The translations under genes were made by a program, and so were the position numbers. A DNA stretch of 5,405 nucleotides from Thermoclostridium sp036562185 (GTDB lineage Bacteria > Bacillota > Clostridia > DSM-8532): contig DATCKN010000084.1 of assembly GCA_036562185.1 (NCBI GenBank), forward strand, positions 1-5,405. Direction: 5' to 3'. Under the pieces are notes generated by a model. It worked only from the letters and a program-made list of their open reading frames with translations. It had not been told where the DNA came from and searched no databases. Each line of letters opens with the position of its first letter. Positions within the stretch are counted from its first letter, which is position 1. Below, piece by piece: positions 1 through 5,359 of the stretch.

Positions 1-435
1 GTCCACTTCTTCTTTTTGAAGAGAAAATTCCTCTTCGTTCATATCCCGCCACAAAGCAAACACACGTGAATACTGTCTGTCATGAAACGGCTTTCCATTG
101 AAGTTGTCGTCCCAGATTATTATCCTGTCACCGCATAATATGAGTTCATCCGCAGAAGCTGTAATACCGAGTTCTTCTTTTAATTCTCTTATGGCAGATT
201 CTGCAAAATCCATTCCTGCCGGGATGTGACCGGCACTGGAAATGTCATAACAGCCCGGGAATGTTTCTTTGGTTTCACTCCTTTTCTGAAGCAGAATCTG
301 AACTTTCCCTGATCTTTTTCTAAGAAGCCATACATGCGAGGTCCTGTGCATGATACCTTCCGCGTGCGCTTTTTCCCGCTCTACTGTTTCTCCTTTAGGA
401 TTGCCGTTTTCATCAACAATGTCCAATAATTCCAT
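1..435 (-). CDS. Nudix hydrolase, IPP-isomerase-like/YfcD-type (partial, 3' end outside window)
   Basis: This is a partial gene: 145 codons are visible and the C-terminus lies beyond the window edge. The Nudix box runs from G69 to I91, with the catalytic core R83-E84-L85-K86-E87-E88-L89-G90-I91 intact. The glutamate usually found six residues after the first glycine is methionine here (M75, in GHIPAGMD). From memory such GHIPAGxDF variants are common in this subgroup, so activity is not excluded. The N-terminus (MELLDIVDENGNPKG, then a histidine-rich stretch ending MHRTSHVW) is typical of cytoplasmic IDI/YfcD-like Nudix proteins that hydrolyse nucleoside- or prenyl-diphosphate-type substrates; the substrate cannot be read from the sequence. 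The start at 435 is supported by GGAG eight bases upstream and by the family N-terminus. It follows thiD on the same strand after 159 bases, with a candidate promoter in that gap, so it is probably a separate unit that may also receive read-through from the thi operon. Confidence 0.88.
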   Translation of the reverse strand, partial: MELLDIVDENGNPKGETVEREKAHAEGIMHRTSHVWLLRKRSGKVQILLQKRSETKETFPGCYDISSAGHIPAGMDFAESAIRELKEELGITASADELILCGDRIIIWDDNFNGKPFHDRQYSRVFALWRDMNEEEFSLQKEEVD

Positions 436-490
436 TAATCTCACTCCATAATTTTCCTGGTGTTTCTCTTCAGAATCACAGTCTACATAA

Positions 491-519
491 ATTGTAATTC
501 ACTTCTCATCCACAATCAA
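491..519 (-). promoter_or_regulatory. Candidate sigma-A promoter for the Nudix gene
   Basis: On the minus strand a -35-like TTGATT (514-519, four of six consensus bases) and a -10-like TACAAT (491-496, five of six) are separated by exactly 17 bases. Transcription would begin near 484, giving a leader of about 50 bases before the Nudix start at 435. The call rests on motif match and spacing only. The region is AT-rich, so chance matches are possible. Confidence 0.5.
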
Positions 520-594
520 AACGATTATTTACCCTTTCGGACGCTGTTCACAGCATATTCCTTTCACTGTAACGATGCGAGCGTAATTTCAAAA

Positions 595-1389
595 TTAACT
601 TTCCTCTTTACAGATATTCCACATATGGTTAAGTGGTCCAATTCCCTTCCCTAAATTAAGCATTGCCTTCAATGCACCTGATACATAATCCTTTGCCATT
701 TGAATTGATGTCTCCAAATCCATGCCTTTAGCAAGACCGCAAGCTATAGCACTGGATAAAGTACATCCTGTTCCATGTGTATTTTCATTGTTAATTTTCT
801 CACCTCTAAACCATTTGAATTTATAGTTGTAATATAATAAATCATTGGCATCGTTTACTCTATGTCCTCCCTTGCAAAGGACAGCACACCCGAATTGATT
901 ACTGATAATTTCAGCTGCTTTAATCATATCCGATTCATTTTCTATAGATATTCCAGACAATACAGATGCTTCTGGAATATTCGGTGTCAATAATACCGCT
1001 TGACGAAGCAAGGTGTTTTTCAAAGTTTCAATTGCGTCATCCTTAAGAAGCTTTGAACCGCTTGTGGCAACCATTACGGGATCTACAACGATATTTTTTG
1101 CATTATAAAATCTCAACTTTTCAGATATTATTTCAATTAATTTTGCCGATGAAACCATACCAATTTTAACTGCATCCGGATAGATATCAGTAAAAATACT
1201 GTCTAACTGTTCGCCTAAAAATTCCGGAGTGACTTCCATAATACCCCTAACACCGGTCGTATTCTGTGCTGTCAAGGCTGTAATCGCACTCATGGCATAT
1301 ACACCAAGGGCGGTCATTGTCTTAATATCTGCCTGGATACCGGCACCTCCGCTTGAATCGGTTCCTGCTATTGTTAATGCTGTTTTCAT
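595..1389 (-). CDS. thiD: Hydroxymethylpyrimidine / phosphomethylpyrimidine kinase ThiD
   Basis: This cytoplasmic kinase phosphorylates HMP to HMP-P and then to HMP-PP, the pyrimidine substrate of ThiE. The 264-residue length matches the family. Ribokinase-fold motifs are present in order: AGTDSSGGAGIQADIKT (8-24, substrate and fold signature), AQNTTGV (41-47, with Q42 matching the pyrimidine-contacting glutamine of characterised ThiD enzymes), KIGM (75-78), VDPVMVATSG (102-111), LLTPNIPEA (133-141), KGGH (173-176) and the anion-hole motif HGTGCTLSSAIA (205-216) with C209. The start at 1389 is fixed by the family N-terminus MKTALTIAGTD and a GGGAG site six bases upstream. It is the last gene of the thi operon, 33 bases after cytX. 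It should act on HMP imported by CytX. All motifs are intact. Confidence 0.96.
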   Translation of the reverse strand: MKTALTIAGTDSSGGAGIQADIKTMTALGVYAMSAITALTAQNTTGVRGIMEVTPEFLGEQLDSIFTDIYPDAVKIGMVSSAKLIEIISEKLRFYNAKNIVVDPVMVATSGSKLLKDDAIETLKNTLLRQAVLLTPNIPEASVLSGISIENESDMIKAAEIISNQFGCAVLCKGGHRVNDANDLLYYNYKFKWFRGEKINNENTHGTGCTLSSAIACGLAKGMDLETSIQMAKDYVSGALKAMLNLGKGIGPLNHMWNICKEES

Positions 1390-1422
1390 ATTTTTCTCCC
1401 TTCCTTTTTATGTTTATAAATA

Positions 1423-2583
1423 TTAATCCTTTATTATCTTGTGTACTGCAACACAAATGATAATCGTGATAATCATATCCGGTAGTGTATTGCCGAAGAT
1501 AAAGTCCACATTCATTAAAATCCGATACAGAATAAATCCAATAAACCAAATGACCAAATTAACAATATCAAATGCCTTTGTGCTATTATCCCGCTTTAGA
1601 ATGAAGAAATCTGAAATTTGCACTGCAATCATTGGCGCAAAAATTGAACCAATAAGGTAAAGGAAACCTGTAATATTGTCCATTGGATAAATGATCGCAG
1701 CAATTATGCCAACAACAGTCGCACCAACAGCAATCCATTTACCATTCAGCTTTGCTGATATAGCTTCGCAAGAAATACCTGCTGACCAAGCGTCCAAGAA
1801 GGTGGTTGTAACTGTGGAAAAAACTATAATGAGCAGTCCCATAATACCACCTGCTTTTAGTATGATCTGTGCAATATCATATTCTCCAGCGTAGATAGCT
1901 GCGCCCATGCCGATGATATACATCCAGCAACTGACAATGCAGTAAACAGCAGAACTTGCGGCTGTAGCTGCAACAGGCTTTTCTGCCACGCGCGTATAGT
2001 CGCTGATGAGCGGGAGCCAACTGAGTGGCATAGCTACAGAAAGTTCTACTGCTGCACCGAAGGTCATGCTATCATTGAATGTACTGAGCGGACTTGAACC
2101 TGTAAAGATCTTGCCACAAAGAATCAATGTCATAATAAAAAGCGCAGCCATAGCTACAGTGTTTACCTTGCCAAGATTTGTAATACCTATCAGAATCCAT
2201 ACGATGATGAGAATTCCAATGACCAGGCACCAAACCCACCGTCCTGTGGAAAATATTCCATCAGCAGCTAATGCACCGTCATAGATCATAATGGCTGTCC
2301 AGCATACCAACTGCAGGATGTTGCATGAAGAAAACAAGATGCTGCCTTTTTCGCCGAAACTCATTTTTACAGTCTCCATTGCACTTTTTCTAACCATGCC
2401 ACCTATCAGACCTGCTAAGAAGAACATCATACAGCCGATGATATGGCCGACGATAATAGCTGCCAGTCCTTTTTGGAATCCAAGCGGAGCAAAATATGTA
2501 CCCGTAAGAATCTCAGCAATGGATACAGCCGCACCAAACCAGATTAAGCCATTTTCAAATATTGATGTATGATTTTCTTCCAT
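1423..2583 (-). CDS. cytX: Predicted hydroxymethylpyrimidine transporter CytX (NCS1 family permease)
   Basis: This 386-residue membrane protein is almost entirely hydrophobic and shows about twelve segments long enough to span the membrane (roughly 11-35, 39-63, 82-104, 116-137, 141-160, 174-192, 205-232, 246-268, 283-301, 305-328, 338-357, 366-384). The motif WLPLISDYTR (189-198), between segments six and seven, is typical of NCS1 nucleobase permeases of the CodB/CytX type, as is the N-terminal stretch FGAAVSIAEILTGTYFAPLGF (16-36). The CytX subgroup was predicted from comparative genomics to carry HMP because it recurs in TPP-riboswitch-controlled operons. Its place here between a riboswitch-led thiM-thiE and thiD supports HMP rather than cytosine as substrate. 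The start at 2583 has AAAGGAG nine bases upstream. There is no signal peptide, as usual for this family. Transport of HMP remains inferred from family and context. Confidence 0.9.
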   Translation of the reverse strand: MEENHTSIFENGLIWFGAAVSIAEILTGTYFAPLGFQKGLAAIIVGHIIGCMMFFLAGLIGGMVRKSAMETVKMSFGEKGSILFSSCNILQLVCWTAIMIYDGALAADGIFSTGRWVWCLVIGILIIVWILIGITNLGKVNTVAMAALFIMTLILCGKIFTGSSPLSTFNDSMTFGAAVELSVAMPLSWLPLISDYTRVAEKPVAATAASSAVYCIVSCWMYIIGMGAAIYAGEYDIAQIILKAGGIMGLLIIVFSTVTTTFLDAWSAGISCEAISAKLNGKWIAVGATVVGIIAAIIYPMDNITGFLYLIGSIFAPMIAVQISDFFILKRDNSTKAFDIVNLVIWFIGFILYRILMNVDFIFGNTLPDMIITIIICVAVHKIIKD

Positions 2584-2597
2584 GATTTTTGTCTCCT

Positions 2598-2614
2598 TTG
2601 CATCATAAATGCAA
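2598..2614 (-). other. Small intercistronic hairpin abutting the cytX ribosome binding site
   Basis: In the 41-base gap between the HAD gene and cytX the minus strand reads TTGCAT-TTATG-ATGCAA, a perfect six-base-pair inverted repeat with a five-base loop. Its 3' arm runs directly into the AAAGGAG ribosome binding site (2593-2599), overlapping its first two bases. No T-run follows, so it is not an intrinsic terminator. It might tune cytX translation or mark a processing point; the stem is short and could be chance. Confidence 0.3.
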
Positions 2615-2624
2615 TTCTTACAAT

Positions 2625-3305
2625 TTATTTTCCTTCGTCTTTATATCTTTCGTTTATTTTTTCTAGTAGGCCATGAAAATCGTTCAACTTATTTAAAAAT
2701 ATGTCACAAGTCTCCTTAATCTCTTCTATATTTTCAATACCGGAAGAATCATATACCCCTACTGTTCTGAATCCAGCATTTTTTGCAGTCCTAATTGCGT
2801 ATAGAGCATCTTCAAAAACCCAAGTATCCTTTGGAAGTGTTCCCATATACCTAGCTGCTGCCAGATAGATATCTGGCTTTACTTTACCGGCACCTACTTC
2901 AGTACAGGTAAATATCCTGTCAAAATAACTTATGACATTAAGCCTTTTCAAAGCTTCTTCCACAACATGCCTGTCACTGGATGTAGCAGCCGTCATTCTT
3001 ATCCCGGCCTGTTTCATATCTTTTAAGAACTGCTCCGCACCATCCTTTAGCCGAACCTGATAATAATAGAAATCTTCAATTGTATGGTTAATTCCCGTTA
3101 TTATTTCTTCCTTATCCATATCCAGACCGTACCTGTCCTTTAAAAATTCAGCTCCTTCTGGCATGCTCATGGAAAACATGATTTTGCCAAGCCCGGTTTC
3201 TGCCTCAATTCCCATACTGTTCAAAAACATTTCCGCTGCATTATCCCAGACCGACATTGAATCCAGAATAGTCCCGTCCAGATCAAAGATTGCCCCTTTA
3301 ATCAT
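2625..3305 (-). CDS. HAD-superfamily phosphatase of the beta-phosphoglucomutase-like group, candidate TMP phosphatase
   Basis: This is a 226-residue cytoplasmic HAD hydrolase with a helical cap inserted after motif I (about residues 15-85). Motif I is DLDGT (8-12), with D8 the expected nucleophile and D10 the acid/base. Motif II is ATSSD (107-111, T108), motif III is GKVKPD (140-145, K143) and motif IV is the acidic pair E165-D166 in VFEDALYAIRTAKNAG. All four are intact, so it should be active on a small phosphorylated metabolite. I chose the start at 3305 because it gives the canonical MIKGAIFDLDGT N-terminus and an ATGA overlap with the thiE stop. The longer in-frame extension would lie wholly inside thiE and does not fit the family. 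No strong ribosome binding site precedes it (only GGTG/GAAGG), which suggests coupling to thiE. Lying between thiE and cytX, it may dephosphorylate thiamine monophosphate to thiamine. A role on another thiamine intermediate or in housekeeping is possible. Confidence 0.9.
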   Translation of the reverse strand: MIKGAIFDLDGTILDSMSVWDNAAEMFLNSMGIEAETGLGKIMFSMSMPEGAEFLKDRYGLDMDKEEIITGINHTIEDFYYYQVRLKDGAEQFLKDMKQAGIRMTAATSSDRHVVEEALKRLNVISYFDRIFTCTEVGAGKVKPDIYLAAARYMGTLPKDTWVFEDALYAIRTAKNAGFRTVGVYDSSGIENIEEIKETCDIFLNKLNDFHGLLEKINERYKDEGK

Positions 3306-3943
3306 GCCTTCACCATCTTTTTTACTAACTCTTTTAACTGTACTGTAGCATTCACTATGTCTGGCTGCGCAAAAATTGCACTGATCACAGCTATTCCGCA
3401 TATTCCGGAACCAGACAATTCCATTATATTATCCTTGTTGATGCCTCCAATTGCCACAACAGGTATACTTACAGCTTCACAGATTGCTTTTAAAGTTTCA
3501 TAGCTAACGTAATCCGCATCTGCCTTAGAGCTAGTATTAAAAACTGCTCCAACTCCTAAATAATCAGCTCCAGCTTTCTCTGCCAGTATAGCTTGTCTCA
3601 CCGTCTGAACCGAAACTCCAAGAATTTTATCCCTGCCTATCAATTCACGTACGTTTCCAGCTTCCATATCTTTCTGACCTACATGGACACCATCAGCATC
3701 CACCGCTATGGCTATATCAACATTATCATTTATAACAAATGGAACATAATATTTTTTACACAATTTTTTGATCTCTTTTGCTTCCTCGAAAAATTTCCCT
3801 TCTTCCAGTTCTTTTTCTCTAAGCTGTATAAAGGTTGCACCACCTTTCAGTGCCTTTTCCACTGCACTTTTAAGTGTTTCACCGTTAAGCCATGACCTGT
3901 CAGTTACAGCATATAAAAGTAAATTATTCTTATCTAATTTCAT
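3302..3943 (-). CDS. thiE: Thiamine-phosphate synthase ThiE
   Basis: This cytoplasmic enzyme joins HMP-PP and thiazole phosphate (THZ-P), releasing pyrophosphate and giving thiamine monophosphate. The 213-residue TIM-barrel protein has the normal family length. Signature elements in order are YAVTDR (11-16), GGATFIQLREK (34-44, with Q40 and R42 near the pyrophosphate site), INDN (71-74), DADGVHVGQKD (82-92), LGVS (108-111), DYLGVGAVFNTSSKADA (127-143, the flexible substrate loop), VVAIGGI (162-168) and GICGIAVISAIF (180-191). The start at 3943 is chosen because AAGGAG lies six bases upstream and the protein then begins just before the conserved YAVTDR strand; a longer frame back to 4024 would sit inside thiM. 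The first 14 bases overlap the end of thiM, and its TGA overlaps the next gene's ATG. Substrates come from ThiM and ThiD in the same operon. Confidence 0.96.
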   Translation of the reverse strand: MKLDKNNLLLYAVTDRSWLNGETLKSAVEKALKGGATFIQLREKELEEGKFFEEAKEIKKLCKKYYVPFVINDNVDIAIAVDADGVHVGQKDMEAGNVRELIGRDKILGVSVQTVRQAILAEKAGADYLGVGAVFNTSSKADADYVSYETLKAICEAVSIPVVAIGGINKDNIMELSGSGICGIAVISAIFAQPDIVNATVQLKELVKKMVKA

Positions 3944-4757
3944 ATTTCGCTCCTTCTTCCAGTGTTTTACCATCCATATTATAAATTGCATCAATAATTC
4001 TGTTTCGATATGTGGAATTTCCATCGCAAGGCTTCATATTATTCCATGCAATTTCTCCTGCAAGCCCCATAGCACACACAGCAGCAGCCGCTGCCTCAAG
4101 CTCATTCTCCGGATTGGCAACAAGAAAAGCTGTCATAATTGCAGAAAGCTGGCAACCGGTGCCTGTGATTCTTGACATTTCAGCTCTGCCATTTCTGATG
4201 ACATAGCACTTATCTCCATCACTAATAATATCAATTGCTCCAGTAACTGCTATAATGCATCCTGTCTTTTTTGCATATGCTTTCACAAAAGTTATTGCAT
4301 TATCAAGAATATCTTCTGTTATAGCATCTGCAACATCAGCGTCAACACCCTTTGTACTCCCATTTCCGAGGGCTAACGTCTTAATTTCAGAAATATTCCC
4401 GCGGATTGCATTAAACTTAATTTCTTTCATTAAGCTAACTGCTGTATCTGTTCGGAGCTTGCTTGCGCCAGATCCTACCGGATCAAGCAGAACCGTATGC
4501 CCCAGTTCGTTTGCTTTTTTCCCGGCACGAAACATGGAAAGAATTGTATTTTCATTTAGTGTTCCGATGTTAATATTCAGACCTCCACAAATAGATGTTA
4601 TTTCTTCCACTTCTTCCAAATCATCTGACATAATAGGACTCGCTCCGCAGGCAAGGAGTACATTTGCAACATCATTCACGGTTACATAGTTTGTAATATT
4701 GTGAATAAGTGGCTTTTTTTTACGGACATTCTCAATACATTCTTTTATCATGATCAT
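3930..4757 (-). CDS. thiM: Hydroxyethylthiazole kinase ThiM
   Basis: This cytoplasmic kinase phosphorylates 4-methyl-5-(2-hydroxyethyl)thiazole, a salvage route to the thiazole half of thiamine. The 275 residues match the family. Motifs in order: PLIHNITNYVT (16-26, thiazole binding), ANVLLACGASPIM (31-43), NIGTL (63-67), DPVGSGAS (92-99), IRGNISEI (118-125), VTGAID (171-176) and GTGCQLSA (199-206) with the anion-hole/catalytic C202. The final helices contain the usual GNSTYRNRIIDAIY stretch (247-260). Two starts are possible, ATG at 4757 and ATG at 4751 (protein begins MIMI). The AAAGGAG site at 4762-4768 is four bases before the first and ten before the second, so either or both may be used. 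It is the first gene after the TPP riboswitch, and its presence shows that the operon can use preformed thiazole. Confidence 0.96.
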   Translation of the reverse strand: MIMIKECIENVRKKKPLIHNITNYVTVNDVANVLLACGASPIMSDDLEEVEEITSICGGLNINIGTLNENTILSMFRAGKKANELGHTVLLDPVGSGASKLRTDTAVSLMKEIKFNAIRGNISEIKTLALGNGSTKGVDADVADAITEDILDNAITFVKAYAKKTGCIIAVTGAIDIISDGDKCYVIRNGRAEMSRITGTGCQLSAIMTAFLVANPENELEAAAAAVCAMGLAGEIAWNNMKPCDGNSTYRNRIIDAIYNMDGKTLEEGAKYEIR

Positions 4758-4770
4758 CTCTCTCCTTTAT

Positions 4771-4795
4771 AAAAAAAATGTGATTTTTAAAATCA
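4771..4795 (-). other. AT-only-rich hairpin plus T-run between terminator and thiM
   Basis: The minus strand carries the near-perfect palindrome TGATTTTAAAAATCA (4781-4795), able to form six base pairs around a TAA loop. Two bases later comes a run of eight T (4771-4778) and then the thiM ribosome binding site. It resembles a very weak second intrinsic terminator behind the main one, but the stem is almost all A-T and probably unstable. The role is uncertain. Confidence 0.25.
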
Positions 4796-4798
4796 AAT

Positions 4799-4838
4799 AA
4801 AAAAACTGCATACATACCAACGAAGGTATATATGCAGT
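4799..4838 (-). terminator. Intrinsic terminator of the TPP riboswitch expression platform
   Basis: The minus strand forms a 14-base-pair stem, ACTGCATATATACC pairing with GGTATGTATGCAGT (one T-G wobble, otherwise fully paired), around the six-base loop TTCGTT at 4805-4838. The RNA then continues as seven U, counting the last stem base, before AUUU. It lies between the aptamer and thiM, so it would stop transcription of the whole operon when TPP is bound. Confidence 0.93.
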
Positions 4839-4867
4839 AACCTCTTCTTATTATATCCCTACGTTGG
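4817..4867 (-). promoter_or_regulatory. Antiterminator pairing of the TPP riboswitch
   Basis: The aptamer's 3' segment CCAACGUAGGGAUAUA (4852-4867) can pair with UAUAUACCUUCGUUGG (4817-4832), which spans the terminator's 5' arm, its loop and the first bases of its 3' arm. Fourteen of sixteen positions pair (mismatches U-U and G-A), closing a 19-base loop. The pairing destroys both P1/P4/P5 of the aptamer and the terminator stem, so it is the expected ON structure when TPP is scarce. The complementarity is direct; the switching mechanism is inferred. Confidence 0.8.
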
Positions 4868-4943
4868 CATTACCCAAATCAGGTTCTAAGGGTCTAAGCA
4901 AACAGCTTACTCTCAGCCTGCTTAAAGCAAGCTCCCCTTTATA
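4852..4943 (-). ncRNA. TPP riboswitch (thi-box) aptamer
   Basis: All conserved parts of the TPP aptamer can be read on the minus strand. The leading AAGGGG (P2 5' side) pairs through AAGGG with CCCTT (4888-4892). P3 is GCTTGC/GCAGGC (4927-4932 with 4916-4921), followed by the invariant CTGAGA (4911-4916). A small variable stem TAAGC/GCTTA forms P3a. Then come ACCTGA (4879-4884), the P5 stem TTGG/CCAA, and the hallmark GGGTAATGCCAACGTAGGGA (4856-4875). P1 is short and made only of A-T pairs (TATA 4940-4943 with TATA 4852-4855), which should make it easy to displace. It sits in the leader of thiM, followed by a terminator and an overlapping antiterminator, so TPP binding is expected to switch the operon off by premature termination. 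Confidence 0.97.
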
Positions 4944-4963
4944 TTCACTTTAACTATATTATA

Positions 4964-4993
4964 ATTATACTACAGCACAACAAAAAAATGCAA
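4964..4993 (-). promoter_or_regulatory. Candidate promoter of the thi operon
   Basis: A perfect -10 TATAAT (4964-4969) lies 18 bases downstream of a weak -35-like TTGCAT (4988-4993, matching only TTG of the consensus). A second TATAAT follows immediately (4958-4963) but has no better -35. Initiation near 4957 or slightly downstream would place the start just before P1 of the riboswitch and give a leader of about 200 bases. The -10 is strong; the -35 choice is uncertain. Confidence 0.6.
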
Positions 4994-5100
4994 TCTTTAA
5001 TTTCTGCTCTTTTTTCGTATTGAACAGGATCATGAGATGAAATGAATTGGCCGATCTTTTTAATTTCCGTCTGTTGGAGAAAGCAAATGAGGTAGCAGAA

Positions 5101-5256
5101 CTCAATAGCAGCCGCGTAAGATCTTCCAAAGCCACACTTTACCTACAATAACATCAGCATTATTGTGTTGAGGATTTTTACGGCACATTTCATATAATTA
5201 AACGTTATGGTCCGCCTTTGGTTGGATTAAAGAAATTAAGTTGTATATTCTAACAT
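5101..5256 (-). pseudogene. Decayed remnant of a small hypothetical protein gene (KVWL-GRSYAAAIE motif)
   Basis: Minus-strand codons from 5245 to 5129 give a protein-like stretch that includes NLISLIQPKADHNV, then a TAA at 5198-5200, then LYEMCRKNPQHN and NADVIVGKVWL. Directly after L the reading jumps frame, and from 5127 the sequence continues as GRSYAAAIE to 5101. From memory this matches a motif of the form KVWLIGRSYAAAIER in uncharacterised bacterial proteins. The sequence would be restored by adding two bases (AT) inside CTTTGGA to give CTTATTGGA. Upstream, an ATG at 5256 with AGGTGG about ten bases before it starts MLEY and then also needs a frame correction to join NLISLIQ. So at least one stop and probably two indels break the gene. 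Function is unknown, and the family recall is unverified. The frame after GRSYAAAIE stays open into the thi promoter but does not look family-like. Confidence 0.5.
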
Positions 5257-5359
5257 CCGTATTTAACCACCTTGTTACAATTATACAGAAAAAATGTTTT
5301 TTTATAAAACAAGTATGCCGCCAATTAAGAAGGTTTCCTCCTCGACTGAAGGTAATCTC

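Noticed and set aside
541..584. Possible terminator after thiD (ACGCT...AGCGT with an inner ACAG/CTGT pairing)
   Set aside because: The pairing is broken by large internal loops and no T-run follows on the minus strand, so it does not qualify as an intrinsic terminator.
3306..3401. N-terminal extension of the HAD reading frame with a cysteine-rich stretch (CDQCNFCAARHSEC) resembling a metal-binding motif
   Set aside because: It lies entirely within thiE in another frame, has no ribosome binding site, and the HAD family begins at MIKGAIFDLDGT; the cysteines are a by-product of thiE codons.
3944..4024. Upstream extension of thiE to a Met codon at 4024
   Set aside because: It would sit deep inside thiM, has no suitable ribosome binding site, and exceeds the family N-terminus; the start at 3943 has AAGGAG at ideal spacing.
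3593..4175. Plus-strand open frames of 100-135 codons opposite thiE and thiM
   Set aside because: They have low-complexity, Phe/Ser-rich translations, no ribosome binding sites and lie antisense to well-supported genes.
4255..4689. 144-codon open frame on the plus strand opposite thiM
   Set aside because: It is antisense to a fully supported gene and shows no recognisable motif; open antisense frames are expected from thiM codon use.
5041..5253. Plus-strand open stretch with one internal stop (LADLFNFRLLEKANEVAELN, later VEDFYGTFHIIKRYG) as a broken gene
   Set aside because: It looks protein-like but matches nothing I recognise, and the opposite strand explains the same bases better through the GRSYAAAIE remnant.
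5263..5338. Minus-strand short frame starting TTG after an AGGAGG-like site at about 5334-5340
   Set aside because: It has a poor start codon, only 24 codons, a long spacer to the ribosome binding site and no recognisable product.
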